From: Verrucomicrobiaceae bacterium
GTDB taxonomy: Bacteria; Verrucomicrobiota; Verrucomicrobiia; Verrucomicrobiales; Akkermansiaceae
Length of the DNA: 64,000 nucleotides
Assembly (NCBI GenBank): GCA_027491155.1
Contig: JAIXWR010000028.1
Span: 100,616 to 164,615 of the forward strand
Direction: 5' to 3'
Position numbers and translations under genes: made by a program. Shown in pieces: positions 1 through 8,136 of this stretch (its first letter is position 1; each line of letters opens with the position of its first letter). The notes beneath the pieces are model-generated. The model ran no database searches and was not told the origin of the DNA. It saw only the letters and a program-made list of their open reading frames with translations.

Positions 1-112
1 TTTACCTGTCCCTTTCGCACCCCCTTGAGGAGTTCTTCGTCGATTCGACAACGTGGGGCGAAGCCTCATGAACTGGCCCGATTCCCCAACCGCCCGCCGC
101 GTCATCCCAACC

Positions 113-1498
113 TTACCCCCACACCACCCTCCAAGCCTCGAACTCCGACGGCCTCACCCGATACCGCGCGAAATTCCCTTCATGAATCCCGGCAAGGGTT
201 TCTTCCGCAGCGGCGACGAATCGTTTGCGGTCGGCTTCGATCAAGGAAGCTTCCGCCCATCGGCGCAGGCGGGCGACGGCTTCGCGGCGGTCGCAGCGGG
301 AGCGGATGATTTCCGCCACCTGATCGGCGATGGCCTGGCGGTATCGGACCCGGAAGGGATCGGGATCGCCGACGGCCCCGCGGATGACGGTGTAGCGTTG
401 GGCGGAGCGTTCATAAGCCCGGATGAAGACTTCCTGCAGGATGCGGAGGTCGTTGAGCTCGTAGACGGCGAGCACTCCGTCGGTGTAGTCGGCCTCGGAG
501 ACATCGACGAAGGAGAGCGGGGCGAGGTTGTGCCGGAAGAGCGGCAGGTTGGCGGCGAGGCGGGAGACCCGCTTGTTGCCGTCGATGAAGGGCTGGAGGT
601 AGGGCAGGTGGACCATCGCGAAGAACGCCTGCTCGAAGGGATCCCGGATCTCGCGGGCCTTGGCCAGGATGGTGTCGAAGAGCGTCTCGATCAGCGCGGG
701 GATGGCAGGCGGAAGGTAGGACGACTTGCCGATGCCCACCGGCACGGTCCGCAGGGCGCCTTCCGCGGAGGGATCGCGCAAGAGGTCGGCGGTGAGCAGG
801 GCGTGGAGGTTGAGGATGGTCCGGCGGTCGAATCCGGCCTCGGTGGATGATTCCAGCAGGAACTCGATGGCGGCCTTGTGGTTGAGGATCATGACAGCCT
901 CCAAGGAGAGCTGCGAGTCCCCGGAATGCCCTGCTTGAAGGAGTTGCTCGGTTTCCAGAAGGGAGTAGGTATTGCCCTCCAGCCGGCTGGAGTTCCACGA
1001 GAGGTCGATGAGAAGACGCTGGCAGATGTTGCGGGCATAAGTGCCGGCAGGTTCCGCTTCCATCCCTGTCTGACTGCCGATCTCGAAAAGCCTCCGCCGG
1101 ACGGGGTCCGGCAGGTAGTGGGTTTCGTTGGGAGTGTAAGCGTCCAGGAACGAGCGCTGGTAGCCCACCGCCGGTCGCCCGGAGACAGGCTGGCGGAGTG
1201 CTTTCCGTACTTCTTCAGCCCCGGTTGACAGGCGGGAGGGAAGCGGCCCCGCGCTCTCGGAAGGCTGCGACGGTGGATCCGACTCCAGTGTCGCCCGTCC
1301 TGCTTCGGTGAGCTGGTAGATCGTGGCGCGGGAATCCCCGTGCCGATCGATCCAGCCTGCGTCGCGCAGACGCTTGAGCCGGTTCAATGCGGTCCGCCGG
1401 GGAAGCGGCGGCGTGAAAGCCGCTTCATAATCCCCTGCGCCCCATCTCTCGCGGAGCCGGAACGGTTCGAGCCATTCGACAGGTGTCGGGCGCTTCAT
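113..1498 (-). CDS. Fic family protein with N-terminal winged helix; catalytic His replaced
   Basis: 461 aa. Residues about 1-75 look like a winged-helix DNA-binding domain (RRTALNRLKRLRDAGWI, then a wing ending YQLTEAGRA). Residues about 115-400 form a Fic domain. An inhibitory alpha motif of the (S/T)xxxE(G/N) type is seen as SSRLEGN at 170-176, N-terminal to the Fic core, as in class II Fic proteins. The Fic loop reads LQPFIDGNKRVSR (301-313): the DGNxR anion/Mg site is present, but the position of the catalytic His in HPFxDGNGR is Gln302. Canonical Fic enzymes transfer AMP from ATP to target proteins. This one may be inactive, use another residue (His297 lies close by), or act as a regulator. 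The ATG at 1498 is embedded in a repeat array (1497-1604) that forms its leader. The gene is monocistronic in view. The Fic family is certain; the activity is not. Confidence 0.85.
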   Translation of the reverse strand: MKRPTPVEWLEPFRLRERWGAGDYEAAFTPPLPRRTALNRLKRLRDAGWIDRHGDSRATIYQLTEAGRATLESDPPSQPSESAGPLPSRLSTGAEEVRKALRQPVSGRPAVGYQRSFLDAYTPNETHYLPDPVRRRLFEIGSQTGMEAEPAGTYARNICQRLLIDLSWNSSRLEGNTYSLLETEQLLQAGHSGDSQLSLEAVMILNHKAAIEFLLESSTEAGFDRRTILNLHALLTADLLRDPSAEGALRTVPVGIGKSSYLPPAIPALIETLFDTILAKAREIRDPFEQAFFAMVHLPYLQPFIDGNKRVSRLAANLPLFRHNLAPLSFVDVSEADYTDGVLAVYELNDLRILQEVFIRAYERSAQRYTVIRGAVGDPDPFRVRYRQAIADQVAEIIRSRCDRREAVARLRRWAEASLIEADRKRFVAAAEETLAGIHEGNFARYRVRPSEFEAWRVVWG

Positions 1499-1604
1499 GG
1501 CGAGAAAATGGCGAAAAACAGAGAGAATGGCAAGGAAATGGCGATTAAATGGCGAGAGACCGAATCAATGGCGCCAAAATGGCGAGAAACCGCCCAAATG
1601 GCGA
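1497..1604. repeat. Array of eight ATGGCGA-type repeats at the Fic gene start
   Basis: ATGGCGA or a one- or two-base variant starts at 1497, 1508, 1527, 1538, 1549, 1568, 1579 and 1598, usually preceded by A-runs and followed by GAAA. The spacings are 11, 19, 11, 11, 19, 11 and 19 bp. Read on the minus strand it is a run of TCGCCAT words ending exactly at the ATG of the Fic gene, so it forms that gene's 5' leader. It could be a tandem operator for the winged-helix domain or a member of the start-proximal repeat leaders seen elsewhere in the window. The rest of the stretch up to 1784 shows no gene. Confidence 0.75.
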
Positions 1605-1784
1605 GAAACTGGCTTCAGTCGGGTCATCCGCGTCCGTCCGGTCGTTTCTCCCGGCTTCACACCCAACCCCAGGAATGCGAAACCCGAGAAACCCCGTTCG
1701 AGCCACCGGTCACCCCCAGAATTCCCCCACCCCCAAATTTCCCCGGCAAATCCCCCTCCTCCGCGGAGTATCACCGCAAGCCTC

Positions 1785-3842
1785 ATGAAACTTTCCCGCT
1801 GCCTCCTCCTCCTGCTCCCGGCCCTCTTTCCCGCTGCGGGGGCCAAGCCGCTGCCGGAAAACACCGTCGCCCAGGCCGCGGCGCGGATCGACCGGTTGCT
1901 TGAGGACGATCTCCAACGCGCGAAACTCGCCCCCACCGCGATCATCGACGACGCCACCTTCGTCCGCCGCGCCTACCTCGGCATCGCCGGCCGCATCCCG
2001 TCGGCGGAAGAAGCCCGTGCCTTCCTCGACGACAAAAGCCCCACCAAGCGCGCCGTCCTGGTCGACCAGCTCGTCGCCTCGCCCGGCTTCGACTCGCACC
2101 TCTTCAACTGGACCGCCGACCTGCTCCGCGTCCAGACCCGCCAGGAACAGTTCGGCCTCGGCTGGCACGTCTGGCTCCGCAAGTCGCTCGCCGAGGACAT
2201 GCCCTGGGACACCCTGGTCAGCGAGATGCTCACCTCGAACGGCCACTGCTCGGACGACCCCGCCGTCGGCTACTACCTGCGCGACCGCAACATGCAGCTC
2301 GATAACTTCAGCAACACCATGCAGGTCTTCCTCGGCCGGCAGATCGGCTGCGCCCAGTGCCACGACCATCCTTTCGACGACTGGAGCCAGTTCGAATACT
2401 ACCAGATGGCGGCCTTCGGCGGCGGCATCGAATACAAGAGCAAGGACGCGCAGGACGCGATCCGCAAGACCGTCAAGGCCCTCTCCAACAACCGCACCGC
2501 CAAGGAGCCCGCGGCCAACTTCGCCCCCAAGCCCGGCAAGAAGAGCAAGCAGGACCTCAACAAGGCGAAACAGCTCGAAAAGCAGAGGAAGAACGAACAG
2601 CAGCGCCTGACCCGCACGGTCGGCAGGCAGCTCAACCCGCTCTTCAAGGACTTCAACAAGAACGCCATCCTCGAGGACCCCGGCTCGATGCTGAAGCTGC
2701 CGGAAGATTACCAATACCGCGACGGCAAGCCCGGCGAAGTCATCCAGCCCGAGACCCTCTTCGGCGAGAAGGTCAGCAACGTCGCCCCCGAGAAGCGCCG
2801 CGACACTTTCGCCGGGTGGCTGACCTCGCGCGACAATCCCTACTTCACCAAAGTCATCGCCAACCGCCTCTGGGACCGCGTCTTCGGGCACGGCCTGGTC
2901 GATCCGCTCGACGACTGGAACGACGACTCCACCAGCGCCCACCCCGAGGTCCTCGCCTACCTCGAGACCACCATGAAGGGCGCCAACTACGACCTCCGCC
3001 AGTTCCTCCGCATCCTCTACCGCACCCGCCTGTTCCAGCGCGCCTGCCTCGAAGAAGAGCCCGACATGGGCGTCCCGCTCGCCTTCCGCGGCCCGGTGCT
3101 CACCCGGATGAGCGCGGAGCAGCTCCACGATTCCTTCCTGGTGCTCTTCCACGGCGAGGTCGAGGACAGCAGCAACGAATTCGCCAAAGATTGGGAGGCC
3201 TACCGCAGCCAGGTCAAAAGCCTGCTCAGCACCGAGCCGAAGCAACTCATGGTCATGGGCAAGTCCGCGCAAGAAGGCGAACAGCTCTTCCGCAAGGCAC
3301 AGTCCGAGTTCCGCGCCGCCCAGCGCGCCCTCTCCGACGCCGACACCGGCGAGGCCCGCGCCAAGGCCCAGCGCGAATTCCAGGAAGCACGCCGCGCGGT
3401 CGGCGAGGCCCGCCGCCAGTATGATCCCTTCAAGGGCATGCAGATGGGCAAGAAGGCCGGCGGCAAGAACGGCAACAGCACCCTGCGCGCCTCCGAGCAA
3501 CCCGCCCCCTTCAATCCCGGCACCCTCGTCCGCGAGTTCGGCGGCTCCGACCGCCAGACCCCGTCGTCCAGCCACACCGAGGCCACCGTCCCGCAGGCCC
3601 TCGCCCTGCTGAACAACAACCGCACCGACCCGCTGTCCGGCAAGAAGACCCGCCTCGGCCAGGCCCTCGAACGCTGCGACTCGCCCGAGGAGAAGCTCGA
3701 CCTGCTCTTCATCACGCTCTTCAGCCAGCGCCCCGACGCGGACGACAAGCAGCGCTTTCTCGTCCACGCCAAGGACCCCGCCGCCCTCCGCGACCTCACC
3801 CGCGCCATGCTGACCTCCAGCCGCTTCCTTTTCATCCAGTGA
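1785..3842 (+). CDS. Secreted DUF1549/DUF1553 (PSCyt2/PSD1) protein
   Basis: 685 aa from the ATG at 1785. That start gives a clean signal peptide (MKLSRCLLLLLPALFPAAGA). The frame stays open upstream to 1497, but that extension only translates the ATGGCGA repeat and is unlikely to be used. The N-terminal half is a DUF1549/PSCyt2 domain with the family's haem-like motif GCAQCHDHPFDDW around residue 190. A Lys/Gln-rich linker (about 245-285) leads to a DUF1553/PSD1 domain with NRLWDRVFGHGLVDPLDDWN. The family is greatly expanded in Planctomycetes and Verrucomicrobia and is typically adjacent to DUF1501 genes, as here. It is exported, possibly binding one c-type haem; a part in polysaccharide or sulfated-glycan breakdown is often inferred, but the biochemical role is unknown. 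Confidence 0.9.
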   Translation: MKLSRCLLLLLPALFPAAGAKPLPENTVAQAAARIDRLLEDDLQRAKLAPTAIIDDATFVRRAYLGIAGRIPSAEEARAFLDDKSPTKRAVLVDQLVASPGFDSHLFNWTADLLRVQTRQEQFGLGWHVWLRKSLAEDMPWDTLVSEMLTSNGHCSDDPAVGYYLRDRNMQLDNFSNTMQVFLGRQIGCAQCHDHPFDDWSQFEYYQMAAFGGGIEYKSKDAQDAIRKTVKALSNNRTAKEPAANFAPKPGKKSKQDLNKAKQLEKQRKNEQQRLTRTVGRQLNPLFKDFNKNAILEDPGSMLKLPEDYQYRDGKPGEVIQPETLFGEKVSNVAPEKRRDTFAGWLTSRDNPYFTKVIANRLWDRVFGHGLVDPLDDWNDDSTSAHPEVLAYLETTMKGANYDLRQFLRILYRTRLFQRACLEEEPDMGVPLAFRGPVLTRMSAEQLHDSFLVLFHGEVEDSSNEFAKDWEAYRSQVKSLLSTEPKQLMVMGKSAQEGEQLFRKAQSEFRAAQRALSDADTGEARAKAQREFQEARRAVGEARRQYDPFKGMQMGKKAGGKNGNSTLRASEQPAPFNPGTLVREFGGSDRQTPSSSHTEATVPQALALLNNNRTDPLSGKKTRLGQALERCDSPEEKLDLLFITLFSQRPDADDKQRFLVHAKDPAALRDLTRAMLTSSRFLFIQ

Positions 3843-3874
3843 CCCGTCCCGGATCCCGCAAAACTTCCACCGCC

Positions 3875-5191
3875 ATGAATCCCAACCGCCTCGACGAACT
3901 CAGCCGCCGCGATTTCCTCAGCCGCACCGCCCGCACCTGCTTCGGGCTGACCATCGGCGGCTCGATGGCCCGGCTTTTCGACAGCACCGCCTTCGCCGCG
4001 GACCCCGCCGTGGTGAAAGCCGGCGGCGGCAAGGCCAAGCACGTCATCTATCTCTACATGTCGGGCGGGATGACCCACATCGACACCTTCGACCCCAAGC
4101 CCGACGCCCCCGCCGACGTCCGCGGTCCGGTCACCGCGATCAAGACGAAGGCCGACGGCATCCAGCTCGGCCACTGCCTGCCTCAGCTCGCCCGGCACGC
4201 CGACAAGATCGCGCTGGTCCGCTCCCTCAACACCACCCAGGGCGCCCACGAGCAGGGGAAATACCTCATGCACACCGGTTACGCCCCGCGCGGCACCATC
4301 AGCCATCCGTCCTCCGGCTCCTGGGTCGCGAAGCTCGCCGGCCGTATCAATCCCGACCTCCCGCCCTTCGTCCTCGTCGGCGGCGCGAACCGCCACCCCG
4401 GCGGCGGCTTCTTCGAGCCGCCCTTCGCCCCGCTGCCGATCGGCGATCCGGAACTCGGCCTGCAGAACGTCGCCCGCCGCCCGAACACCAGCGACGAGGC
4501 CTTCCAACGCCAGCTCGATCTCCGCCGCGAGCTCGACCACGACTTCGACACGAAATTCCACAAGGGCCAGAAAGCCGTCCGCGCCTACGACGACGTTTAC
4601 GACGCCGCCGTCGCGATGATGAAGTCGAAGGACCTCGAAGCCTTCGATCTCTCCAAGGAGCCGGAGGACAGCCGCGCCGCCTACGGCAGCGACCGCTTCG
4701 GCCAGGGCGTCCTGCTCGCCCGCCGCCTCGTCGAGCGCGGCGTGCGCTTCATCGAGGTCGAATACGGCGGCTTCGACTGGCACGCCGACAACTTCGAGCA
4801 GATGGAAGACAAGATCCCGGTGCTCGACCAGGCGCTGTCCGCCCTGCTTTCCGACCTCGCCACCCGCGGCCTGTTAGAGTCGACCCTGGTCGTCGTCGCC
4901 ACCGAATTCGGCCGCACGCCGAAGATCACCAACAACGCCGGCCGCAACCACTACCCGAAGGCCTTCTCCTGCCTCCTCGCCGGCGGCGGCATCCGCGGCG
5001 GCCAGGCCTACGGCGCGACCGACAAGACCGCATCGACCGTCACCGAGAACCCGGTCGGCGCCCACGACTTCAACGCGACCATCGCCTTCGCCATGGGCCT
5101 GCCGCACGACCTGCCGCTGATGTCCCCGTCCAAGCGCCCCTTCAAAATGGGCGGCCTCGACGGCAAGCCGATCACCGCGATCTTCGGGTAG
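3875..5191 (+). CDS. DUF1501 family protein, Tat-exported
   Basis: 438 aa from the ATG at 3875. A GTG at 3839 overlapping the upstream stop is possible but would place extra residues before the export signal. The N-terminus SRRDFLSRTARTCFGLTIGG is a twin-arginine signal. The body is a DUF1501 domain of the alkaline-phosphatase/sulfatase-like fold, with YLYMSGGMTHIDTFDPKPDA near the N-terminus and VVVATEFGRTPK followed by GRNHYP near the C-terminus, which resemble metal-site segments of that fold. It lies 32 nt downstream of the DUF1549/DUF1553 gene and is surely co-transcribed with it. The pair is a PVC hallmark. Substrate unknown. A YTGTTAGR site lies at 4871-4878. Confidence 0.9.
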   Translation: MNPNRLDELSRRDFLSRTARTCFGLTIGGSMARLFDSTAFAADPAVVKAGGGKAKHVIYLYMSGGMTHIDTFDPKPDAPADVRGPVTAIKTKADGIQLGHCLPQLARHADKIALVRSLNTTQGAHEQGKYLMHTGYAPRGTISHPSSGSWVAKLAGRINPDLPPFVLVGGANRHPGGGFFEPPFAPLPIGDPELGLQNVARRPNTSDEAFQRQLDLRRELDHDFDTKFHKGQKAVRAYDDVYDAAVAMMKSKDLEAFDLSKEPEDSRAAYGSDRFGQGVLLARRLVERGVRFIEVEYGGFDWHADNFEQMEDKIPVLDQALSALLSDLATRGLLESTLVVVATEFGRTPKITNNAGRNHYPKAFSCLLAGGGIRGGQAYGATDKTASTVTENPVGAHDFNATIAFAMGLPHDLPLMSPSKRPFKMGGLDGKPITAIFG

Positions 5192-5193
5192 GT

Positions 5194-5508
5194 TCACTCC
5201 GGCTTACAACTCTCCCCCAGCCACTTCAAATACCCCGCCAGCCCCGCCGCCACCGGCAAGGCGAGGATCTCCGGCACCTCGTACGGATGCAGCTCCTCCA
5301 ACGCCGCCTCCAGCTCCGGATAGCGCGTCGTCTTGATCACCGCCAGCACCTCGCCCGCGCGCTCGACCTTGCCTTCCCAGCGGTAGATCGACTCCACCCC
5401 GGGCAGCAGGTTGACACAGGCCGCGAGCCGACGCTCGACCAGAGCCGTACTGACGGCCCTTGCCACTTCGATGTCAGGATAGGTGCAGAGAACGACGAAC
5501 GCTTCCAT
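5194..5508 (-). CDS. cutA: Divalent-cation tolerance protein CutA
   Basis: 104 aa, full length for CutA1. The start is set at the ATG at 5508 (MEAFVVLCTYPDIEVARAVS); an upstream in-frame extension to 5547 adds residues that the family lacks. Family motifs are seen: AACVNLLPGVESIYRWEGKV in the middle and HPYEVPEILALPV near the C-terminus. CutA forms a stable cytosolic trimer related to PII proteins and is linked to copper or divalent-cation tolerance; its true role is poorly understood. It converges on the DUF1501 gene with 2 nt between stops and is divergent from the cytochrome gene. Confidence 0.93.
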   Translation of the reverse strand: MEAFVVLCTYPDIEVARAVSTALVERRLAACVNLLPGVESIYRWEGKVERAGEVLAVIKTTRYPELEAALEELHPYEVPEILALPVAAGLAGYLKWLGESCKPE

Positions 5509-5611
5509 GCCCCATTGTCGCCAAGTCGGCGGAGAGAAGGGCAGCACGAATCCGCGAAAAGTGGATCACCGGATTTGATGCAGCCCCCCCGGTCTGATAG
5601 AGCCTCGGGCC

Positions 5612-7846
5612 GTGAAGCGGAAATGGCGTTGGTGGCTCTTGATGGCGACGGTCTATGGACTCGTCGCGGCATGCGGAAAAAAGGAGTCGTCCACCGCTTC
5701 TAACAGCCCCGCGGCGGTCGTGCCGCCCCCCGCGAAGCAACTCCCCAAGCCGCCCTCGACCGAGTGCCTCGACTGCCACCAGAAGGCCGCCGAATCGTGG
5801 AAAGGTTCCCACCACGCCCTCGCCCACCGCGACATCGGCACGCCGGCCGACGGCCCCGCCTTCGCCGGCCATGAAGTGACCGAAGGCGACGCCACCTGGA
5901 AATTCTCCGGCGGGGCAGCCTCTCCGGAGATCCGCTGGGAGGACAAGACCGCCAAGGACGTGCAGCCGATCCAGAAGAAGCCGCCGATGGCCATCGGCTA
6001 CGAACCGATCATCCAGTACCTGCTCGATGCCGGCAAAGGCCGCTACCAGGTCCCCGACATGGCCTGGGATCCCGCGAAAGAGGACTGGTACAGCATTTAC
6101 GAAGGCCAGAACCGCCGCCCGCACGAATGGGGCCACTGGACCCAGCGCGGCATGAACTGGAACAGCCAGTGCGCCTACTGCCACTTCACCGAGTTGAAGA
6201 AGGGCTACGACGCCGAAAAGGACAGCTACCACACCACCTGGGTCGAGCAGGGCGTCGGCTGCGCGCAATGCCACGGCGGCACCCCGGAGAATCACCCGAT
6301 CGGCGGCTGCGGCATCGATCCGAAACGGAAATTCAGCGTCGCCCAGTGGACCCACACCTGCGCCACCTGCCACGCCCGGCGCGAGGAACTCGACGAGAAC
6401 TTCCAGCCCGGCAATTCCTTCTTCGACCACTACAACCTCGCCCTCCCCAGCCAGCCCGGCCTCTGGCATCCGGACGGCCAGCAGATCGACGAAGTCTACA
6501 ACTACACGTCCCTCCAGCTCTCGCGCATGGGCCACAAGGGCATCGGCTGCACCCATTGCCACGACCCCCACGCCGCCACGCCGCTCGGCGGCAAGCAGGC
6601 CGTCGATACCAACGCGCTCTGCATGACCTGCCACTCCGCCGGGGCGAACGAGGCGGTGGTGATCGATCCCGCCAAGCACGTCTTCCACACCCCCGGCACG
6701 CCCGGCAGCCGCTGCGTCGACTGCCACATGCCGAAGAGAACCTACATGGGCCGCGACCCGCGCAGCGACCACCGCTTCCCCATCCCCGATCCCCTGCTGA
6801 CGAAGGAACTCGGCACCCCGAACGCCTGCAACAATTGCCACGAGGACAAGGGCCTCGACTGGCAGATCAAGCACGTCGACCAATGGTATGGCGAAAAGAT
6901 GAACAAGCCCGCCCGCGGCCGGCAGCGCACCCGGGCCATCGCCGCCGCGCAAGCCGGCAAAGGCGACCTGATCTCGCTGCTCGCCGCCTTCGACGTGGAG
7001 GAAATCGGCGCCTGGAAAGCGACCCTGCTGCGCCTGATGGAGCCCTGGACCGGCGATGAACGCGTCGCCGTCCGCGCGGAAAAGCTCGCCACCGATGCCG
7101 ACCCGCTCGCCCGCAATGCCGCCGCCTTCATCCTCGGCCCGCGGCAGGACCGGCAGAAAACCGTCGACGCTCTTCTAACAGACGCATCCAAGTCCGTCCG
7201 CGCCGAAGCCGCCTGGGGCGCGCTCGACCGCCTGCCCGCCAACCACCCGGCCGTCACCGAACTCACGGAAATCGCCAGCCACCAGTCCGACCAGCCCGCC
7301 GGCGCGATGCGCATGGCCCGCCTCGCCATCCACCGCCGCGATGCCGCGGACGCCGAGAAATGGTTCAAGCGCGCCATCACCTGGGACCAGTCCTCCGCCG
7401 CCCCGCGCCGCGATTTCGCCGTCTTCCTCGGCGGTCTCGGCCGCGCCGAAGAGTCGGTCCGCTGGCTCGACGACGCCGCCTTGCTCGATCCCGCCAATCC
7501 CGACATCCCTTACCTTGCCGCCCTCGGCAAAGCGGAGCTCGGCGACCTCGAAGGCGCGGAAAGCCGGCTCCGGCAGACCCTCAAGCTCAACCCCTCCTTC
7601 GCCCGTGCCCATTACAACCTCGGCCTGCTGCTTTCCTCGAAGAACCAGCCGGCCGACGCCATCGCCTCGCTCCGCCGCGCCGAGCAACTCGACCCCTCCG
7701 ACGCCGGCGCGCCGTGGGCCCGTGCCACCATTCACCTCCGCCTCGGCGACCGCGCCGCCACCCTGGAAGCCGTCGAAACCACCCTCGCCCGCGACCCCGC
7801 GAACGTCGAGGCGCTGCAACTGAAGGCCGAGCTCCAGTCCCGCTGA
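5612..7846 (+). CDS. Octahaem c-type cytochrome lipoprotein with C-terminal TPR repeats
   Basis: 744 aa from a GTG. The N-terminus has a lipoprotein signal (LVAACGKK), so it is probably membrane-anchored outside the inner membrane. Eight CxxCH haem sites are visible with first Cys near residues 52, 187, 217, 250, 313, 337, 368 and 406 (CLDCH, CAYCH, CAQCH, CATCH, CTHCH, CMTCH, CVDCH, CNNCH). After the haem domain come a helical HEAT-like segment (about 430-570) and at least three TPR units (about 580-740; for example AHYNLGLLLSSKNQPADAI). The haem part resembles the multihaem cytochrome c554/NrfA-like superfamily domain joined to TPRs in many environmental bacteria. Inferred role: periplasmic electron transfer or a redox enzyme; the substrate cannot be read from the sequence. 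YTGTTAGR sites lie at 5699-5706 and 7174-7181. Confidence 0.85.
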   Translation: MKRKWRWWLLMATVYGLVAACGKKESSTASNSPAAVVPPPAKQLPKPPSTECLDCHQKAAESWKGSHHALAHRDIGTPADGPAFAGHEVTEGDATWKFSGGAASPEIRWEDKTAKDVQPIQKKPPMAIGYEPIIQYLLDAGKGRYQVPDMAWDPAKEDWYSIYEGQNRRPHEWGHWTQRGMNWNSQCAYCHFTELKKGYDAEKDSYHTTWVEQGVGCAQCHGGTPENHPIGGCGIDPKRKFSVAQWTHTCATCHARREELDENFQPGNSFFDHYNLALPSQPGLWHPDGQQIDEVYNYTSLQLSRMGHKGIGCTHCHDPHAATPLGGKQAVDTNALCMTCHSAGANEAVVIDPAKHVFHTPGTPGSRCVDCHMPKRTYMGRDPRSDHRFPIPDPLLTKELGTPNACNNCHEDKGLDWQIKHVDQWYGEKMNKPARGRQRTRAIAAAQAGKGDLISLLAAFDVEEIGAWKATLLRLMEPWTGDERVAVRAEKLATDADPLARNAAAFILGPRQDRQKTVDALLTDASKSVRAEAAWGALDRLPANHPAVTELTEIASHQSDQPAGAMRMARLAIHRRDAADAEKWFKRAITWDQSSAAPRRDFAVFLGGLGRAEESVRWLDDAALLDPANPDIPYLAALGKAELGDLEGAESRLRQTLKLNPSFARAHYNLGLLLSSKNQPADAIASLRRAEQLDPSDAGAPWARATIHLRLGDRAATLEAVETTLARDPANVEALQLKAELQSR

Positions 7847-7852
7847 TTGTGA

Positions 7853-7941
7853 GGTAGAATCGGACGCCCTCAGCGGGTAACATCCGACGCCCTCGGCGGC
7901 AGGATCGGACGCCCCAAAAGGTAGGGTCGGACGCCCTCGGC
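7853..7941. repeat. Four tandem 22-23 bp repeats (GGTAGGATCGGACGCCCTCG)
   Basis: Units begin at 7853, 7876, 7898 and 7920. The consensus is GGTAGGATCGGACGCCCTCG followed by GC; the third copy is diverged at its 3' end. The array starts 6 nt after the stop of the cytochrome gene, and the following stretch to 8089 contains no gene. The 22-23 bp period is about two helical turns. It may be a small intergenic repeat, a binding-site array, or a degenerate leftover; nothing in it looks coding. Confidence 0.8.
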
Positions 7942-8089
7942 CGACCGGAACGATACCCGGCAGCCCGACACACTCAGGAGGAAAGAGCCCACCTCCTCGC
8001 GTCTCCACCAAGCAAGCCAGCCCTCCCGCTTGCCATGCCACCCGACCTGCGCCATTCTGTCGCGCCGTCGAGCACCAATCTTTGCCTTT

Positions 8090-8116
8090 CCTTGGCGAAC
8101 TTGGCGACTTGGCGGT
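8090..8116 (+). repeat. TTGGCG direct-repeat leader before the ntrB-like gene
   Basis: Three TTGGCG units spaced 9 and 8 bp (CTTGGCGAAC, TTGGCGACT, TGGCGGT) lie 20 nt upstream of the kinase start codon. The same 27-bp block recurs with one mismatch upstream of murA (59412-59438). Function unknown. Confidence 0.75.
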
Positions 8117-8136
8117 GAAAACTTCCCCTGCCTCCC

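Noticed and set aside
1497..1784. N-terminal extension of the DUF1549 protein
   Set aside because: It only translates the ATGGCGA array and a Pro-rich stretch, and would bury the signal peptide that starts at 1785.
1710..3767. A 685-codon open frame antisense to the DUF1549 gene
   Set aside because: Composition is that of a shadow frame (Gly/Ala/Val/Glu-rich, no domain), and the sense gene has a signal peptide and family motifs.
7853..7941. CRISPR remnant after the cytochrome gene
   Set aside because: The 22-bp units are contiguous with no spacers of fixed length.
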